Shown: piece by piece, positions 8,458-18,355 of the stretch
How positions within the stretch are numbered: position 1 is the first letter of the stretch
Layout of the letters: every line of letters begins with the position of its first letter
Source: Collimonas pratensis
GTDB taxonomy: Bacteria; Pseudomonadota; Gammaproteobacteria; Burkholderiales; Burkholderiaceae_D
Assembly: GCF_001584185.1 (NCBI RefSeq)
Contig: NZ_CP013234.1
Location: forward strand, 5,666,026 to 5,730,025
Direction of reading: 5' to 3'
DNA length: 64,000 bases
Notes under the pieces: model-generated
What the model saw: only the letters and a program-made list of their open reading frames with translations
Database searches by the model: none
Told to the model about the DNA's origin: nothing
Position numbers and translations under genes: made by a program

Positions 8458-10053
8458 TCAGGCGGCTGCAGTCTCGGCTTCTGCCACGCTATCTTCTTCA
8501 TCCGACACCGAACTGCGGATCAGGTGATCGAATGCGCTCAGCGAGGCCTTGGCGCCCTCGCCCACCGCGATCACGATCTGCTTGAACGGCACGGTGGTGA
8601 CGTCGCCGGCGGCGAACACGCCGGGGATCGAGGTCTGGCCTTTGGCGTCGACTTCGATTTCGCCATGGCGCGACAGGGCAATCGTGCCCTTCAGCCATTC
8701 GGTGTTCGGCACCAGGCCGATCTGCACGAACACGCCTTCCAGTTCGACCGTATGCACGGCCGCGGTCTTGCGGTCCTTGTAGACCAGGCCGTTGACCTTC
8801 TTGCTGTCGCCGGTGATTTCGGTAGTTTGCGCCGAAGTGATCACGGTAACGTTTTTCAGGCTGTGCAGCTTGCGTTGCAGCACCGCATCGGCGCGTAACT
8901 CATCGCCGAATTCGATCAGCGTCACATGCGACACCAGGCCGGCCAGGTCGATTGCTGCTTCCACGCCGGAATTGCCGCCGCCGATCACCGCCACGCGCTT
9001 GCCCTTGAATAGCGGGCCGTCGCAGTGCGGGCAGTAGGCGACGCCGTGGTTACGGTATTCGCGTTCGCCCGGCACGTTGATTTCGCGCCAGCGGGCGCCG
9101 GTGGCCAGCACTACGGTCTTGCTCTTGAGCGAACCGCCGTTGGCCAGCTTGATTTCGATCAGCTTGCCTGGCACCAGCTCGGAGGCAAGTTGTACATTCA
9201 TGATGTCGACTTCATAGCTCTTGACGTGTTGTTCCAGCGCGGTGGCGAATTTCGGTCCTTCGGTTTCCTTGACGGACACGAAGTTTTCGATCGCCAGCGT
9301 ATCCAGCACCTGGCCGCCGAAACGTTCCGACACCACGCCGGTGCGGATGCCTTTGCGCGCAGCATAAATCGCCGCGGCCGCGCCGGCAGGCCCGCCGCCG
9401 ACGATCAGTACGTCGTAAGGCGCCTTAGCGCTCAGTTCGACTGCCTTGCGGGCGCCGGCGCCGGTATCCAGCTTGGCGAGGATTTCTTCGACGCTGGTGC
9501 GGCCCTGGCCGAATACTTCACCGTTCAGGTAAGTGGTTGGCACGGCCATGATTTCGCGTTTTTCCACTTCGTCCTGGAACAGTGCGCCATCGATGGTGGA
9601 CTGGCGGATGCGCGGATTGATCAGCGCCATCACGTTCAAGGCCTGCACGACTTCAGGGCAGTTCTGGCAAGACAGGGAGATATAGGTTTCGAATACGTAA
9701 TCGCCGTCCAGGTTGCGGATCTGCTCGATCACGGCGTCGTCCAGTTTCACCGGATGGCCGCCGACTTGCAGCAAGGCCAGCACCAGCGAAGTGAATTCGT
9801 GGCCCATCGGAATCGCGGCAAAGCGGATGCCGGTATCGACACCCGGGCGGTTGATGGAGAACGAGGGTTTGCGTTCGTTGTCGTCGCTGCGCTCGATCAG
9901 CGTGATGCGTTCCGACAGCGCCGCGATTTCCTGCAGCAGCGCTTGCAGTTCATGCGATTTGTCACCGTTGTCCAGCGACGCAACGATCTCAATCGGCTGC
10001 ACGATTTTTTCCAAATAGCTTTTCAATTGGGTTTTGAGATTTGCATCCAGCAT
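8458..10053 (-). CDS. ahpF: Alkyl hydroperoxide reductase subunit F
   Basis: NADH-dependent flavin disulfide reductase that re-reduces AhpC. 531 residues from the ATG at 10051-10053, which has AAGGAA upstream; a start five codons earlier lacks this. The N-terminal thioredoxin-fold domain carries SCQNC (C129 and C132). The FAD-binding motif [11 protein letters not shown] follows near residue 212, then the redox pair CPHC near residue 340 and the NAD-binding motif [11 protein letters not shown]. The C-terminal block GVFAAGDVT completes the FAD site. It lies about 90 bases downstream of ahpC on the same strand and is probably co-transcribed with it. Confidence 0.97.
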   Translation of the reverse strand: MLDANLKTQLKSYLEKIVQPIEIVASLDNGDKSHELQALLQEIAALSERITLIERSDDNERKPSFSINRPGVDTGIRFAAIPMGHEFTSLVLALLQVGGHPVKLDDAVIEQIRNLDGDYVFETYISLSCQNCPEVVQALNVMALINPRIRQSTIDGALFQDEVEKREIMAVPTTYLNGEVFGQGRTSVEEILAKLDTGAGARKAVELSAKAPYDVLIVGGGPAGAAAAIYAARKGIRTGVVSERFGGQVLDTLAIENFVSVKETEGPKFATALEQHVKSYEVDIMNVQLASELVPGKLIEIKLANGGSLKSKTVVLATGARWREINVPGEREYRNHGVAYCPHCDGPLFKGKRVAVIGGGNSGVEAAIDLAGLVSHVTLIEFGDELRADAVLQRKLHSLKNVTVITSAQTTEITGDSKKVNGLVYKDRKTAAVHTVELEGVFVQIGLVPNTEWLKGTIALSRHGEIEVDAKGQTSIPGVFAAGDVTTVPFKQIVIAVGEGAKASLSAFDHLIRSSVSDEEDSVAEAETAAA

Positions 10054-10093
10054 GGCGGTTCCTTGCATTCGTGACGATAAATAAGGGCACTAC

Positions 10094-10123
10094 CGGTCCG
10101 GCCCTTGAACCAGGCTCGGACCG
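10094..10123 (-). promoter_or_regulatory. Intergenic hairpin between ahpC and ahpF
   Basis: CGGTCCG and CGGACCG flank a 16-base loop with no following T-run. It may attenuate or stabilise the ahpC message relative to ahpF (inference). Confidence 0.4.
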
Positions 10124-10141
10124 TAAAGCACTAGCGGGGGA

Positions 10142-10705
10142 TTAGATCTTGCCGACCAGGTCCAGCGATGGTGTCAGGGTTGCTTCGCCTTCTTTCCACT
10201 TGGCTGGGCAAACTTCACCTGGGTGCGATGCCACGTATTGTGCTGCTTTAACTTTGCGCAGCAGTTCGGAAGCGTCGCGGCCGATGCCGTTGTCGTGAAT
10301 TTCGTACAGCTTGATCAGGCCTTGCGGATTGATCAGGAAAGTGCCGCGCAGCGCCAGGCCTTCTTCTTCAATCAGCACTTCAAAGTTGCGCGACAGCGCA
10401 GTAGTTGGGTCGCCGATCAGCGGGTATTGGACTTTCTTGATTGCGTCCGAAGTGTCGTGCCAGGCTTTGTGAGCGAAATGGGTATCGGTCGAGATACCGT
10501 AGATTTCCACGCCCAGCTTCTGGAATTCAGCGTAGGTGTTGGCCAGGTCTTCCAGTTCTGTCGGGCAGACGAAAGTGAAGTCAGCTGGGTAGAAAACGAA
10601 TACCGACCACTTCCCCTTCAGGGTTTCCTGGGTAACCGGCACGAACTTGCCGTTATGGAACGCAGTTGCGGAGAATGGCTTAATGTGGGTATTGATCAAA
10701 GACAT
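10142..10705 (-). CDS. ahpC: Alkyl hydroperoxide reductase subunit C (2-Cys peroxiredoxin)
   Basis: Reduces hydrogen peroxide, organic peroxides and peroxynitrite in the cytoplasm. 187 residues, the standard AhpC length. The peroxidatic cysteine is C47 in DFTFVCPTE and the resolving cysteine C166 in [10 protein letters not shown]. The structural motif GGLG is replaced by the local [13 protein letters not shown] context typical of bacterial AhpC. It is the first gene of the ahpCF unit. Confidence 0.97.
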   Translation of the reverse strand: MSLINTHIKPFSATAFHNGKFVPVTQETLKGKWSVFVFYPADFTFVCPTELEDLANTYAEFQKLGVEIYGISTDTHFAHKAWHDTSDAIKKVQYPLIGDPTTALSRNFEVLIEEEGLALRGTFLINPQGLIKLYEIHDNGIGRDASELLRKVKAAQYVASHPGEVCPAKWKEGEATLTPSLDLVGKI

Positions 10706-11066
10706 AGAATTTCCTTACTAAGGCTGGGTTGGAGAAGTCTAAACAGCAACAATAAATGAGATTGGGGAATTTGTATAATTGATTTATTTTTCAATTTCGA
10801 TTTGAGAAAACTATCGATAGCAGAAAAATTCATCTTTTATACGTTCTCAGGGACGCTGGCATAACGAAGTTGCCAGCATGCATGGGGCCGCAGGTTTTTG
10901 CTGCAGCGCATTCCCCAATTAAATGATAACAGGCCTTCGCTTTGGCGATATTTTGCAGCTCGGCTGGCGCGTCGCAGCATTCGGCAAGCACAGAGGACGG
11001 ACATGCGTCAGCGTGTCGGGCCGCGGCGCAGCGGCAGGAGCGAACGCTAAAACGGGGGGATCCAAC
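10706..11066. other. ahpC upstream region
   Basis: About 360 bases without a supported gene. AT-rich DNA at 10740-10835 is the likely ahpC promoter. It includes the palindrome CTATCGATAG (about 10810-10819), which resembles part of an OxyR site, but the full four-part OxyR motif is not clear. The GC-rich part at 10900-11060 contains only shadow frames. Confidence 0.4.
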
Positions 11067-11103
11067 AAAAAAAGCTGGCTGAACCAAGGCTCAGCCAGCT
11101 TTT
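11067..11103. terminator. Bidirectional terminator, copy 2 of a repeated hairpin
   Basis: A-run, AGCTGGCTGA, loop, TCAGCCAGCT, T-run, then CATTGCA exactly as after copy 1 at 8401. It terminates putA on the minus strand. Confidence 0.88.
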
Positions 11104-11134
11104 CATTGCACAGGGAAAATGTGCATTACCTCAT

Positions 11135-14100
11135 TCAAGCCTGCAAGGTCATCAGGCTGGCGTTGCCGCCGGCGGCAGTGGTGTTGACGCATACCGCGCG
11201 CTCCGCCAGCAGGCGCCACAGCGGGATCGAGACGTACTCGGAGGTTTCCAGCAGCGGCACCAGCGCGCCCGACTTCTCGCTCAAGGCCGTCAGCATAGGA
11301 CGCAGGCGCCCGGTGCCGGCGCCATCCACCAGCGCCAGCTGCAAACGGGCGGTATTGCTGTCGGCGTCGAGTTTGTCGATCATTCGGATGGCAGCGCGTA
11401 CTGCTTTTGGCAAGCCTTCCGGAATCATCGCTGCTGCTGCCGCTTCCACTACCGGGAAATTTCCGGTGGCAAAGACCGCCGCCAGCTGATTCAGCATGGC
11501 GCCGACATTGTCGGCGCTGCACAGGATGGCGCCGCGCGGGGCAAACGACAGGCTGTTGCGTTCGCCGGTCGGGCCAGGCAGCACCAGCGAAGTGCCGAGC
11601 CAGCTGGCGTGCATGTATTCCTCGCCCAGCGCGGCAATCCGTTGATGGCCGTGGGTCTTGGCCCAGCCCAGCAAGGCTTGCAGGACCGGCGTATCGATCG
11701 CTGCGTCGGCGTTCGGCGCATGAATCGTGTGCGCGCCCAGCGACACCAGCGGATTGCGCTGCAGCCGCTTCAGGTACAAAGGGCCGCCGGCTTTCGGTCC
11801 GGTGCCGGATTTTCCTTCGCCGCCAAACGGTTGCACGCCGACCACGGCGCCGACGATATTGCGGTTGACGTAGATATTGCCGACGTGCGCATGGCCGACG
11901 ATGTAATCGATGGTCTCATCGATGCGCGAATGGATCCCCAAGGTCAGGCCATAGCCGCTGCCGTTGATCGCTTCGATCAGCTGCGGCAGCTCATTGCGGG
12001 CATAGCGCAAGACGTGCAGGACCGGCCCGAACACTTCCCGCTTCAGTTCCGACATCGAGCCGATCTCGATCAGGGTCGGCGCCACGAAAGTGCCGTTGGC
12101 CTGTTCCGGCGGCAGCGGCAGCTGGAAGAAATTCTTGGCCGTGCCGCGCATTCTTTCTATATGCGCCAGCAGCTGGCCCTGGGCGTCGGCATCGATCACC
12201 GGGCCGATATCGGTCACCAGGCGGTCCGGACTGCCGACCCGCAATTCCTGCATCGCGCCCTTCAGCATGTGCAAGGTGCGGTCGGCGATGTCGTTTTGCA
12301 GGCACAGCACGCGCAAGGCCGAGCAGCGCTGGCCGGCGCTGTCGAAGGCGGAATTCAGCACGTCTTGCACCACTTGCTCCGGCAAGGCGCTGGAGTCCAT
12401 GATCAAGGCATTCTGGCCGCCGGTTTCGGCGATCAGCGGCAGGTCGACCGACTCTTCCAGCGAGCGCTTGGCGAGCGTGCGGTTGATGATCTGCGCTACT
12501 TCGGTTGAACCGGTGAAGATCACACCCTTGACGCGCGGATCGGCGGTCAGCGTGGCGCCGACGGTGTCGCCCTGGCCCGGCAGGAATTGCAGGGCCGCGT
12601 GCGGCACGCCCGCTTCATGCATGAGTTGCACGGCGCGCGCGGCGATCAGCGGCGTCTGCTCGGCCGGCTTGGCCAGCACCACATTGCCGGCGGCCAGCGC
12701 GGCGCTGACTTCGCCGACAAAAATCGCCAGCGGAAAATTCCACGGGCTGATGCAGACCACCGGACCTAGCGCCAGCGCATTTTGGGTATGGCGGATTTGC
12801 GCCGCGTAGTAGCGCAGGAAATCGACCGCTTCGCGCACTTCGGCGATGGCGTTTGGCAGCGATTTTCCGGCTTCGCGGATCGCCAGCGCAATCAATTCCA
12901 TCTGGTTTTCTTCAAACAGGGCCGCCGAGCGGTCCAGCTTGTCGGCGCGTTCCGCCGGCGGCAGGGTTTGCCAGTCCATGGCGTAGACGCTGGCGGCATG
13001 CAGGGCTTTGTCGACATCGGCCACGCTGGCTTCGATCACGCTGCCGACCACATCGCGATGGTCGGCCGGGTTCAGCACTGGACGCGGGGCCTGGCTGTAG
13101 GCTTGCAGCTCGCCCAGCAGTGGCGTGGCATGCCATTGCTGCTGACCGAAAACCTGGAAAGCGCTGTCGATCTGGCGCAGCACTTCTTCATTGCTGAGGT
13201 CGAGGCCGGCCGAATTCTTGCGTTCGGCGCCGAACATGGCCGGTGGCAGCGAAATCTGCGGATGCGGCTCGCCACCCAGCTGCTGTGCGGCTTGCAGAGG
13301 ATCGGCAATCAGCGAATCGATAGAGACATTCTCGTCCACAATCTGGTTGACGAAGGATGAGTTGGCGCCGTTTTCCAGCAAGCGCCGCACCAGGTAAGCC
13401 AGCAAGGTCTGGTGCGAGCCGACCGGTGCGTAGATACGGCAAGGCTTGTCCAGCATGTCTTTGCCGACCACCTGGTCGTACAAGGTTTCGCCCATGCCGT
13501 GCAGGCACTGGAATTCGTAATCGGTGACGTTCTTTTCTTTTGCCCAGCTATAAATGGTGGCCAGGGTATGGGCGTTATGCGTCGCAAACTGGGGATAGAT
13601 GACGTCGGTTGCCGCCAGCAGTTTTTGCGCGCAGGTCAGGTAGGACACGTCGGTGTAAACCTTGCGGGTGTAGACCGGGAAGCCCGGCAAGCCGTCCACT
13701 TGGGCGCGCTTGATTTCGGAATCCCAATAAGCGCCCTTGACCAGCCGCACCATGAATTTGCGGCCGCTGCGGTGCGCCAGGTCGACCAGGTAGTCGATCA
13801 CGAAAGGGCAGCGCTTTTGGTAGCCCTGCACCACGAAGCCGATGCCGTCGAAACCGGCCAGGTCGGGATCGAAAGCCAGCGCTTCCATCAAGTCCAGCGA
13901 CAGTTCCAGACGATCCGCCTCTTCTGCATCGATGTTCAGGCCGATGTCGTATTGTTTGGCCAGCACCAGCAGCTGCTTCAGGCGCGGCAGCAGTTCCTGC
14001 ATGGTGCGCTGGCGCTGGGCGCGCGAATAGCGCGGATGCAGCGCCGACAATTTCACTGAAATGCCCGGGCCCTGTTTGATGCCGCGTCCGGCTGACGCCT

Positions 14101-14866
14101 TGCCGATGGCGTGGATCGCATCTTCATACGAACGATAATAGGCCGCGGCATCTTCTTCCGTCAGCGCGGCTTCGCCCAGCATGTCGTACGAGTAGCGGTA
14201 GCCGCGCTTTTCATTGTCGCGGCTGTTGCCGAGCGCTTCGGCGATGGTCTGGCCGGTGACGAACTGGTTGCCCAGCATACGCATGGCGACATCCACGCCC
14301 TTGCGGATCAGCGGCTCGCCGCCGCGGCCGATCAGCTTGGTCAGCGCCGAGCCGAGACCGCGTTCGCTGTTGGTGCTGACCAGCTTGCCGGTGATCAGCA
14401 GGCCCCAGGTCGCGGCATTGACGAACAGCGATGGCGATTCGCCCAGGTGGCTGCGCCAGTCGCCCTTGCTGATCTTGTCGGCGATCAGGCGGTCGGCGGT
14501 CTGGTGGTCGGGAATGCGCAACAACGCTTCCGCCAGGCACATCAGGGCGACACCCTCTTCCGACGACAGCGAGAATTCATGCATCAAGGCATCGACGCCG
14601 GAGGCGCGCGTGCGCTTTTCGCGCACCGCCTGCACCAGCTTGCGCGCCAGCGTCTGGCTGGCGGCATGCGAGCTGGCGCTGGTTTGCACCTGGGACAGCA
14701 GCCATTGCACGGCCAGCGTCTCGTCGCGCCGATAGGCGGCGGTGATGGCGGCGCGCAGCGGCGTGGCGTCGGCCATCATTTCGGCGTGGAAGGCAGCGAA
14801 GGCAATGCTGGGAATGGCGGAAGGGGTAGTGCTGGACGGCTGGGATGACGGCTGTAGCGGCGGCAT
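11135..14866 (-). CDS. putA: Bifunctional proline dehydrogenase / P5C dehydrogenase
   Basis: Oxidises proline to glutamate in two steps, with FAD and then NAD+. 1243 residues. The proline dehydrogenase barrel spans about 150-490 (GYRYSYDMLGEAALT, GPGISVKLSALHPRYS, FMVRLVKGAYWDSEIKRAQ). The aldehyde dehydrogenase half spans about 560-1040 (ISPWNFPLAIF, ETGGQNALIMDSSALPEQ, catalytic cysteine in SAGQRCSALRVL). A C-terminal conserved domain ends LMTLQA. There is no ribbon-helix-helix DNA-binding domain at the N-terminus, so unlike E. coli PutA it should not repress itself. The divergent Lrp-type gene at 15178 probably takes that role. Confidence 0.97.
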   Translation of the reverse strand: MPPLQPSSQPSSTTPSAIPSIAFAAFHAEMMADATPLRAAITAAYRRDETLAVQWLLSQVQTSASSHAASQTLARKLVQAVREKRTRASGVDALMHEFSLSSEEGVALMCLAEALLRIPDHQTADRLIADKISKGDWRSHLGESPSLFVNAATWGLLITGKLVSTNSERGLGSALTKLIGRGGEPLIRKGVDVAMRMLGNQFVTGQTIAEALGNSRDNEKRGYRYSYDMLGEAALTEEDAAAYYRSYEDAIHAIGKASAGRGIKQGPGISVKLSALHPRYSRAQRQRTMQELLPRLKQLLVLAKQYDIGLNIDAEEADRLELSLDLMEALAFDPDLAGFDGIGFVVQGYQKRCPFVIDYLVDLAHRSGRKFMVRLVKGAYWDSEIKRAQVDGLPGFPVYTRKVYTDVSYLTCAQKLLAATDVIYPQFATHNAHTLATIYSWAKEKNVTDYEFQCLHGMGETLYDQVVGKDMLDKPCRIYAPVGSHQTLLAYLVRRLLENGANSSFVNQIVDENVSIDSLIADPLQAAQQLGGEPHPQISLPPAMFGAERKNSAGLDLSNEEVLRQIDSAFQVFGQQQWHATPLLGELQAYSQAPRPVLNPADHRDVVGSVIEASVADVDKALHAASVYAMDWQTLPPAERADKLDRSAALFEENQMELIALAIREAGKSLPNAIAEVREAVDFLRYYAAQIRHTQNALALGPVVCISPWNFPLAIFVGEVSAALAAGNVVLAKPAEQTPLIAARAVQLMHEAGVPHAALQFLPGQGDTVGATLTADPRVKGVIFTGSTEVAQIINRTLAKRSLEESVDLPLIAETGGQNALIMDSSALPEQVVQDVLNSAFDSAGQRCSALRVLCLQNDIADRTLHMLKGAMQELRVGSPDRLVTDIGPVIDADAQGQLLAHIERMRGTAKNFFQLPLPPEQANGTFVAPTLIEIGSMSELKREVFGPVLHVLRYARNELPQLIEAINGSGYGLTLGIHSRIDETIDYIVGHAHVGNIYVNRNIVGAVVGVQPFGGEGKSGTGPKAGGPLYLKRLQRNPLVSLGAHTIHAPNADAAIDTPVLQALLGWAKTHGHQRIAALGEEYMHASWLGTSLVLPGPTGERNSLSFAPRGAILCSADNVGAMLNQLAAVFATGNFPVVEAAAAAMIPEGLPKAVRAAIRMIDKLDADSNTARLQLALVDGAGTGRLRPMLTALSEKSGALVPLLETSEYVSIPLWRLLAERAVCVNTTAAGGNASLMTLQA

Positions 14867-15177
14867 GGCGGTTGTCTCTGTAAGGGTATTTGTTTTGTCA
14901 ACTTGCTATGTTTTCAAACAAGCTGCGAACAAGCCGGTACGCTACGGCAATGACAAGATCTCCCGCGGCTATGGCGGCGGGTAATCCTGTATCTCAGCCT
15001 TGCGTCCGGTTTGCCGGCAAGCATTGTTCCGAATGACTCTGTTAGCCTTCCAGGAAAGCTAAGTTGTTCGATTGTAGGCGGCATCGGCATGGATTAATTC
15101 TGGTAATAATGGCTGCTATCAAAATTTTGTTATTGGTGAGAAAATTTAACCGAATAAAATTTTTCGGAAGATAGTGC
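14867..15177. other. putA / lrp-type divergent promoter region
   Basis: 311 bases without a gene. The part next to 15178 is AT-rich (15100-15170) and should hold both promoters and the Lrp-type binding sites. No clear operator could be picked by eye. Confidence 0.5.
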
Positions 15178-15636
15178 ATGCTTGACAAGATCAGTAAGAA
15201 AATCCTGGCCGAACTGCAGAACGATGGCCGCATCAGCAATGTCGACCTGTCGTCCCGCGTCAACCTGTCTCCCGCCGCCTGCCTGGAACGTGTACGCAAG
15301 TTGCAGGAAGCCGGCTACATCTTGCACTACACCGCTCAGCTCAATCCGCAGTTGCTGGACGTCGCCTTGCTGGTCTTTATTGAAGTGGTGCTGGACCGCA
15401 CCACACCGGAAGTGTTCGAGGCTTTCAGCCAAAGCGTGCAGATCATCCCCGAAGTACTGGAATGCCACATGGTGGCCGGCGGTTTCGATTACCTGGTCAA
15501 GGCGCGCGTCAAGGACATGAACGCCTACCGCGAATTCCTCGGCAAATCGCTGCTGCAGCTCAAGGGCGTGCGCGAGACGCACACCTATGCAGTGATGGAA
15601 GAGGTCAAGCACACCACCAAGCTGCCGATACGTTGA
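15178..15636 (+). CDS. Lrp/AsnC-family regulator, probable putA activator
   Basis: 152 residues. The N-terminal helix-turn-helix reads LDKISKKILAELQNDGRISN followed by VDLSSRVNLSPAACLERVRKL. The C-terminal RAM ligand domain (about 65-145) contains ECHMVAGGFDYLVKARVKDM and ends in the usual THTYAVMEEVK. It is divergent from putA with a 311-base gap. Proline-responsive Lrp-type activators such as PutR and BkdR-like proteins commonly sit this way, so control of putA is the best guess; binding is not shown. Confidence 0.92.
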   Translation: MLDKISKKILAELQNDGRISNVDLSSRVNLSPAACLERVRKLQEAGYILHYTAQLNPQLLDVALLVFIEVVLDRTTPEVFEAFSQSVQIIPEVLECHMVAGGFDYLVKARVKDMNAYREFLGKSLLQLKGVRETHTYAVMEEVKHTTKLPIR

Positions 15637-15737
15637 CATGTCGGACAAGACTGCCAGATCTGTCCGGACTGCCTGCGGATAGACAGACGCTGCGCCATGA
15701 TGGAAAATCCCCTGAATCGTCACTACGGAAAATACCC

Positions 15738-16061
15738 ATGAACCGACTGATATCAGCAGCGGTATGTTTCGCCGCGCTGCAAGGATGCACTGCCATGAAT
15801 GAACCGCTTGCGCCGCCGCCGGCTGAATCTCACGTTGAATCTCACGCGGCCAACTCCGGCGCAGGTTGCGCGGCCGACAAACAAGACGACAATGCGCTAG
15901 TCGGCAAGAGCGAACAGGAAGCCACGGCCTTGCTGTCCGGCTGTGTCTGGCGTATCGGCGAGCGCGACGGCGAACAGTTTGCCGGCACCATGGATTACAA
16001 CGAAGCGCGGCGTACGTTGGGGATTGCTGCCGGCAAGGTGACGTGGGTGCGGCGCGGTTAA
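15738..16061 (+). CDS. Small lipoprotein with peptidase inhibitor I78-like domain
   Basis: 107 residues from the ATG at 15738. A short lipoprotein-type signal ends in AALQGC (cysteine 17). The mature C-terminal half, from LVGKSEQEATALL to TMDYNEARRTLGIAAGKVTW, matches the layout of the I78 serine-peptidase inhibitor family (a VGK motif, then a TMDY-N strand). Family members inhibit subtilisin- or chymotrypsin-like proteases; the target here is unknown. Larger frames starting further upstream would place the signal peptide internally and are less likely. Confidence 0.7.
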   Translation: MNRLISAAVCFAALQGCTAMNEPLAPPPAESHVESHAANSGAGCAADKQDDNALVGKSEQEATALLSGCVWRIGERDGEQFAGTMDYNEARRTLGIAAGKVTWVRRG

Positions 16062-16085
16062 GAAAATCCTGGCTGAACTTGCCGG

Positions 16086-18209
16086 TTAATCGGCTTTGGG
16101 AAGCAGTTTCAACGATACCAGGCCCAAGCCCAGATTGCGGCTGTCCGCGCTGAGTCCTAGTGACGCAGGTGAGGCCGGCTTTTCCATCTCAAACGCGATC
16201 TTGAGCAAGCCTTGGTCCTGCGCCCGCAGCTCGCCAGGGATCATCAGCTTTCTCACGCTGTCGCCGGCATCGACGGGATATTGATATGTAAAGGTATCCA
16301 GCTTGCGGCCGTTGACCGATACCGCAATATTCAATGCCGGATGTGCAGGCGTCAGAAATGCGCGAGAAGTAAATTCAAGCGCCAAGGCTTGACCGTCCGC
16401 CGCCGGCGCTCGCATGATCAGTGTCGCGGTCTGCGCATCCGACCACCTGCCCCAACTTTCCGCCGCCGACCAGCCGTCCAGGACGAATTTATCGCCTGCG
16501 CCATCCTTTGCAAATGCAGCCGTTTCCCCACTCTGATAATTGGCTATCTCGGCGTGATAATCGATGGCGTCCGCCGCCAGCCATTTGTTCCTGCCGATAT
16601 CGTATTGGCAAACGCCTTGCAGATGGTGATTCTTGACGTAATTTCCGACGCGATAAACATACATCGGCCTTTCCTCAAATATCCAATCCGATGGATTGAA
16701 AGTCGCAAAGCCGTTCAGCGCCGGAATGCCGAAAGCATCCGCCAGCAGCATCGCCTGGACATTCTGGCCGTACACGCTGGTGATGAAGTCATTGGCTTTC
16801 GGCAGCGGATTATGGACAAAGAAAGACTGGCAATCCTTGGGAACCGAGGCAGCATTGTCCACCCGCGACATATGTTTTTTCACATCCAGGCCGACTTCCT
16901 TTTGCGTATTGATCTGTCCCAGGCAGGTCAGCGTCAAGAGCACAAGAATCGGTATCCTGGCTTTCTGAAATAATTGCCACAGGCTGGAAAAATAAACAGC
17001 GATCAGCACCGAGACGGGGAAAGCCAGGAAAATATAGAACCTGGCAATGACACGCAAACCGCGGCCGCCCGGGATCAACGAGCGCACGAAGAACCACAGC
17101 GAATGGCCGGAAAACGAGAGCGGCAGCAGCATGGCAAGCAAGGTGGCGCAGGCGAGCACCTTGAACCACAGCGGACTGGCCTGCGTTTTTTTCAAGATCA
17201 GCACAAAGATGATGAATGCCGACAGGATGAAAACATCTGGTGTGAATCCGACCTGGAATTCGCCCGGCCGCCACATTCCCGGGAAGCGATTGTCGAAAAA
17301 TTCAAAGACGCGTCCCCACAGCAGGCTGCCCCTGCCGAAATTGAGCATGTCGACAAAATGCAGGCTGTAAAAAATCTGACTGTCATAACCCTGGCCGCCG
17401 GTTTCCTTCAGCTTCGGCAAGTAGACATACAGGAAGGGAGCGACTGCCAGCAGGAAAACCAGCAGGATCAACGCCAGCTGGCATTTTGCAGACAGGGCAA
17501 GCTTGAAAAATTCCTTTACTTTCTGGAAGTCATGACAGGCATAGCAAGCGACATACGCGATGACGAACAAGCCGAAAAACCACGCCATGTAGAAGCCGGT
17601 GATCAGCACGGCGCCATACATGACGGAAAAGGCCGCGCCATACAGCAGCATGGCTTTCTTTTGACGCGCAAAAACGCTGCGCACCGTTTCCAGCAGAAGC
17701 AGCGCCAGCAAGGGTACAAAGCCGACGCTGAACAGCTGGCCGTGATAGGCGTGTATCGAGGAATTGATAAACAACGTGAACAAGGCGGCGCCCAGCAGCA
17801 TCACGATATTCTTTTGCTGCAGGCGTCCCAGGAACATGGCCATGGAAACGAAGCCGATCGCCTTGACCGTCATGTGCACCAGCTCCTGCGCCACCAGCAG
17901 ATCGAAGCCCAGCAAGCGGTACGGAATGCCGATCAGCCCATAGAGAAAATAGCCGTCGTTATAGCCGAGGACATCCTGGTAAGGATAGAAATACAGAGGC
18001 TGGTTCCAGATCTGGCTGGATTCGAAAACGTGATACCAGTGGGACACCAGGACGGCTTCAATCACGGCATCGTAGTCGCCGCCGAAGACCCAGGAAAAAT
18101 TGCTGTGGATTTGCTGATAGAAGAAGATATAGATGGATAGCATGCCGGCCGCTATCAGGAGGAAGTAATAGCTGGTCTCTTGTACGGATTTTCTTTGGTT
18201 TTTTATCAT
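16086..18209 (-). CDS. Multi-pass membrane protein, GT-C glycosyltransferase-like
   Basis: 707 residues. About eleven membrane helices lie in residues 15-430, with an early acidic loop SWVFGGDYDAVIEA that resembles the first-loop aspartate region of GT-C lipid-linked glycosyltransferases. The C-terminal ~170 residues (from about GDKFVLDGWSAAESWGRWSD) look like a soluble beta-sandwich exposed to the periplasm, similar to the DUF7024-type tail found on such proteins. Function not established. It stands alone on the minus strand, with the IS110 element immediately upstream, and may have lost neighbours to that insertion. Confidence 0.65.
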   Translation of the reverse strand: MIKNQRKSVQETSYYFLLIAAGMLSIYIFFYQQIHSNFSWVFGGDYDAVIEAVLVSHWYHVFESSQIWNQPLYFYPYQDVLGYNDGYFLYGLIGIPYRLLGFDLLVAQELVHMTVKAIGFVSMAMFLGRLQQKNIVMLLGAALFTLFINSSIHAYHGQLFSVGFVPLLALLLLETVRSVFARQKKAMLLYGAAFSVMYGAVLITGFYMAWFFGLFVIAYVACYACHDFQKVKEFFKLALSAKCQLALILLVFLLAVAPFLYVYLPKLKETGGQGYDSQIFYSLHFVDMLNFGRGSLLWGRVFEFFDNRFPGMWRPGEFQVGFTPDVFILSAFIIFVLILKKTQASPLWFKVLACATLLAMLLPLSFSGHSLWFFVRSLIPGGRGLRVIARFYIFLAFPVSVLIAVYFSSLWQLFQKARIPILVLLTLTCLGQINTQKEVGLDVKKHMSRVDNAASVPKDCQSFFVHNPLPKANDFITSVYGQNVQAMLLADAFGIPALNGFATFNPSDWIFEERPMYVYRVGNYVKNHHLQGVCQYDIGRNKWLAADAIDYHAEIANYQSGETAAFAKDGAGDKFVLDGWSAAESWGRWSDAQTATLIMRAPAADGQALALEFTSRAFLTPAHPALNIAVSVNGRKLDTFTYQYPVDAGDSVRKLMIPGELRAQDQGLLKIAFEMEKPASPASLGLSADSRNLGLGLVSLKLLPKAD

Positions 18210-18355
18210 TATCCAAATTCGGTTTTATTAACGGCTCGGCTGATCTGTTTTGGCAAGTCGAAATTCTGGAGCCTGGTGCGTTAGCGATCTTGCCATGAAC
18301 GGCAATTGGCGGGGGCAGTATTTGGAGAGGAGCGCGGCGTCAATAATAAATAGGG

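Noticed and set aside
10900..11066. Possible small gene upstream of ahpC
   Set aside because: Frames on both strands lack ribosome sites and recognisable protein character.
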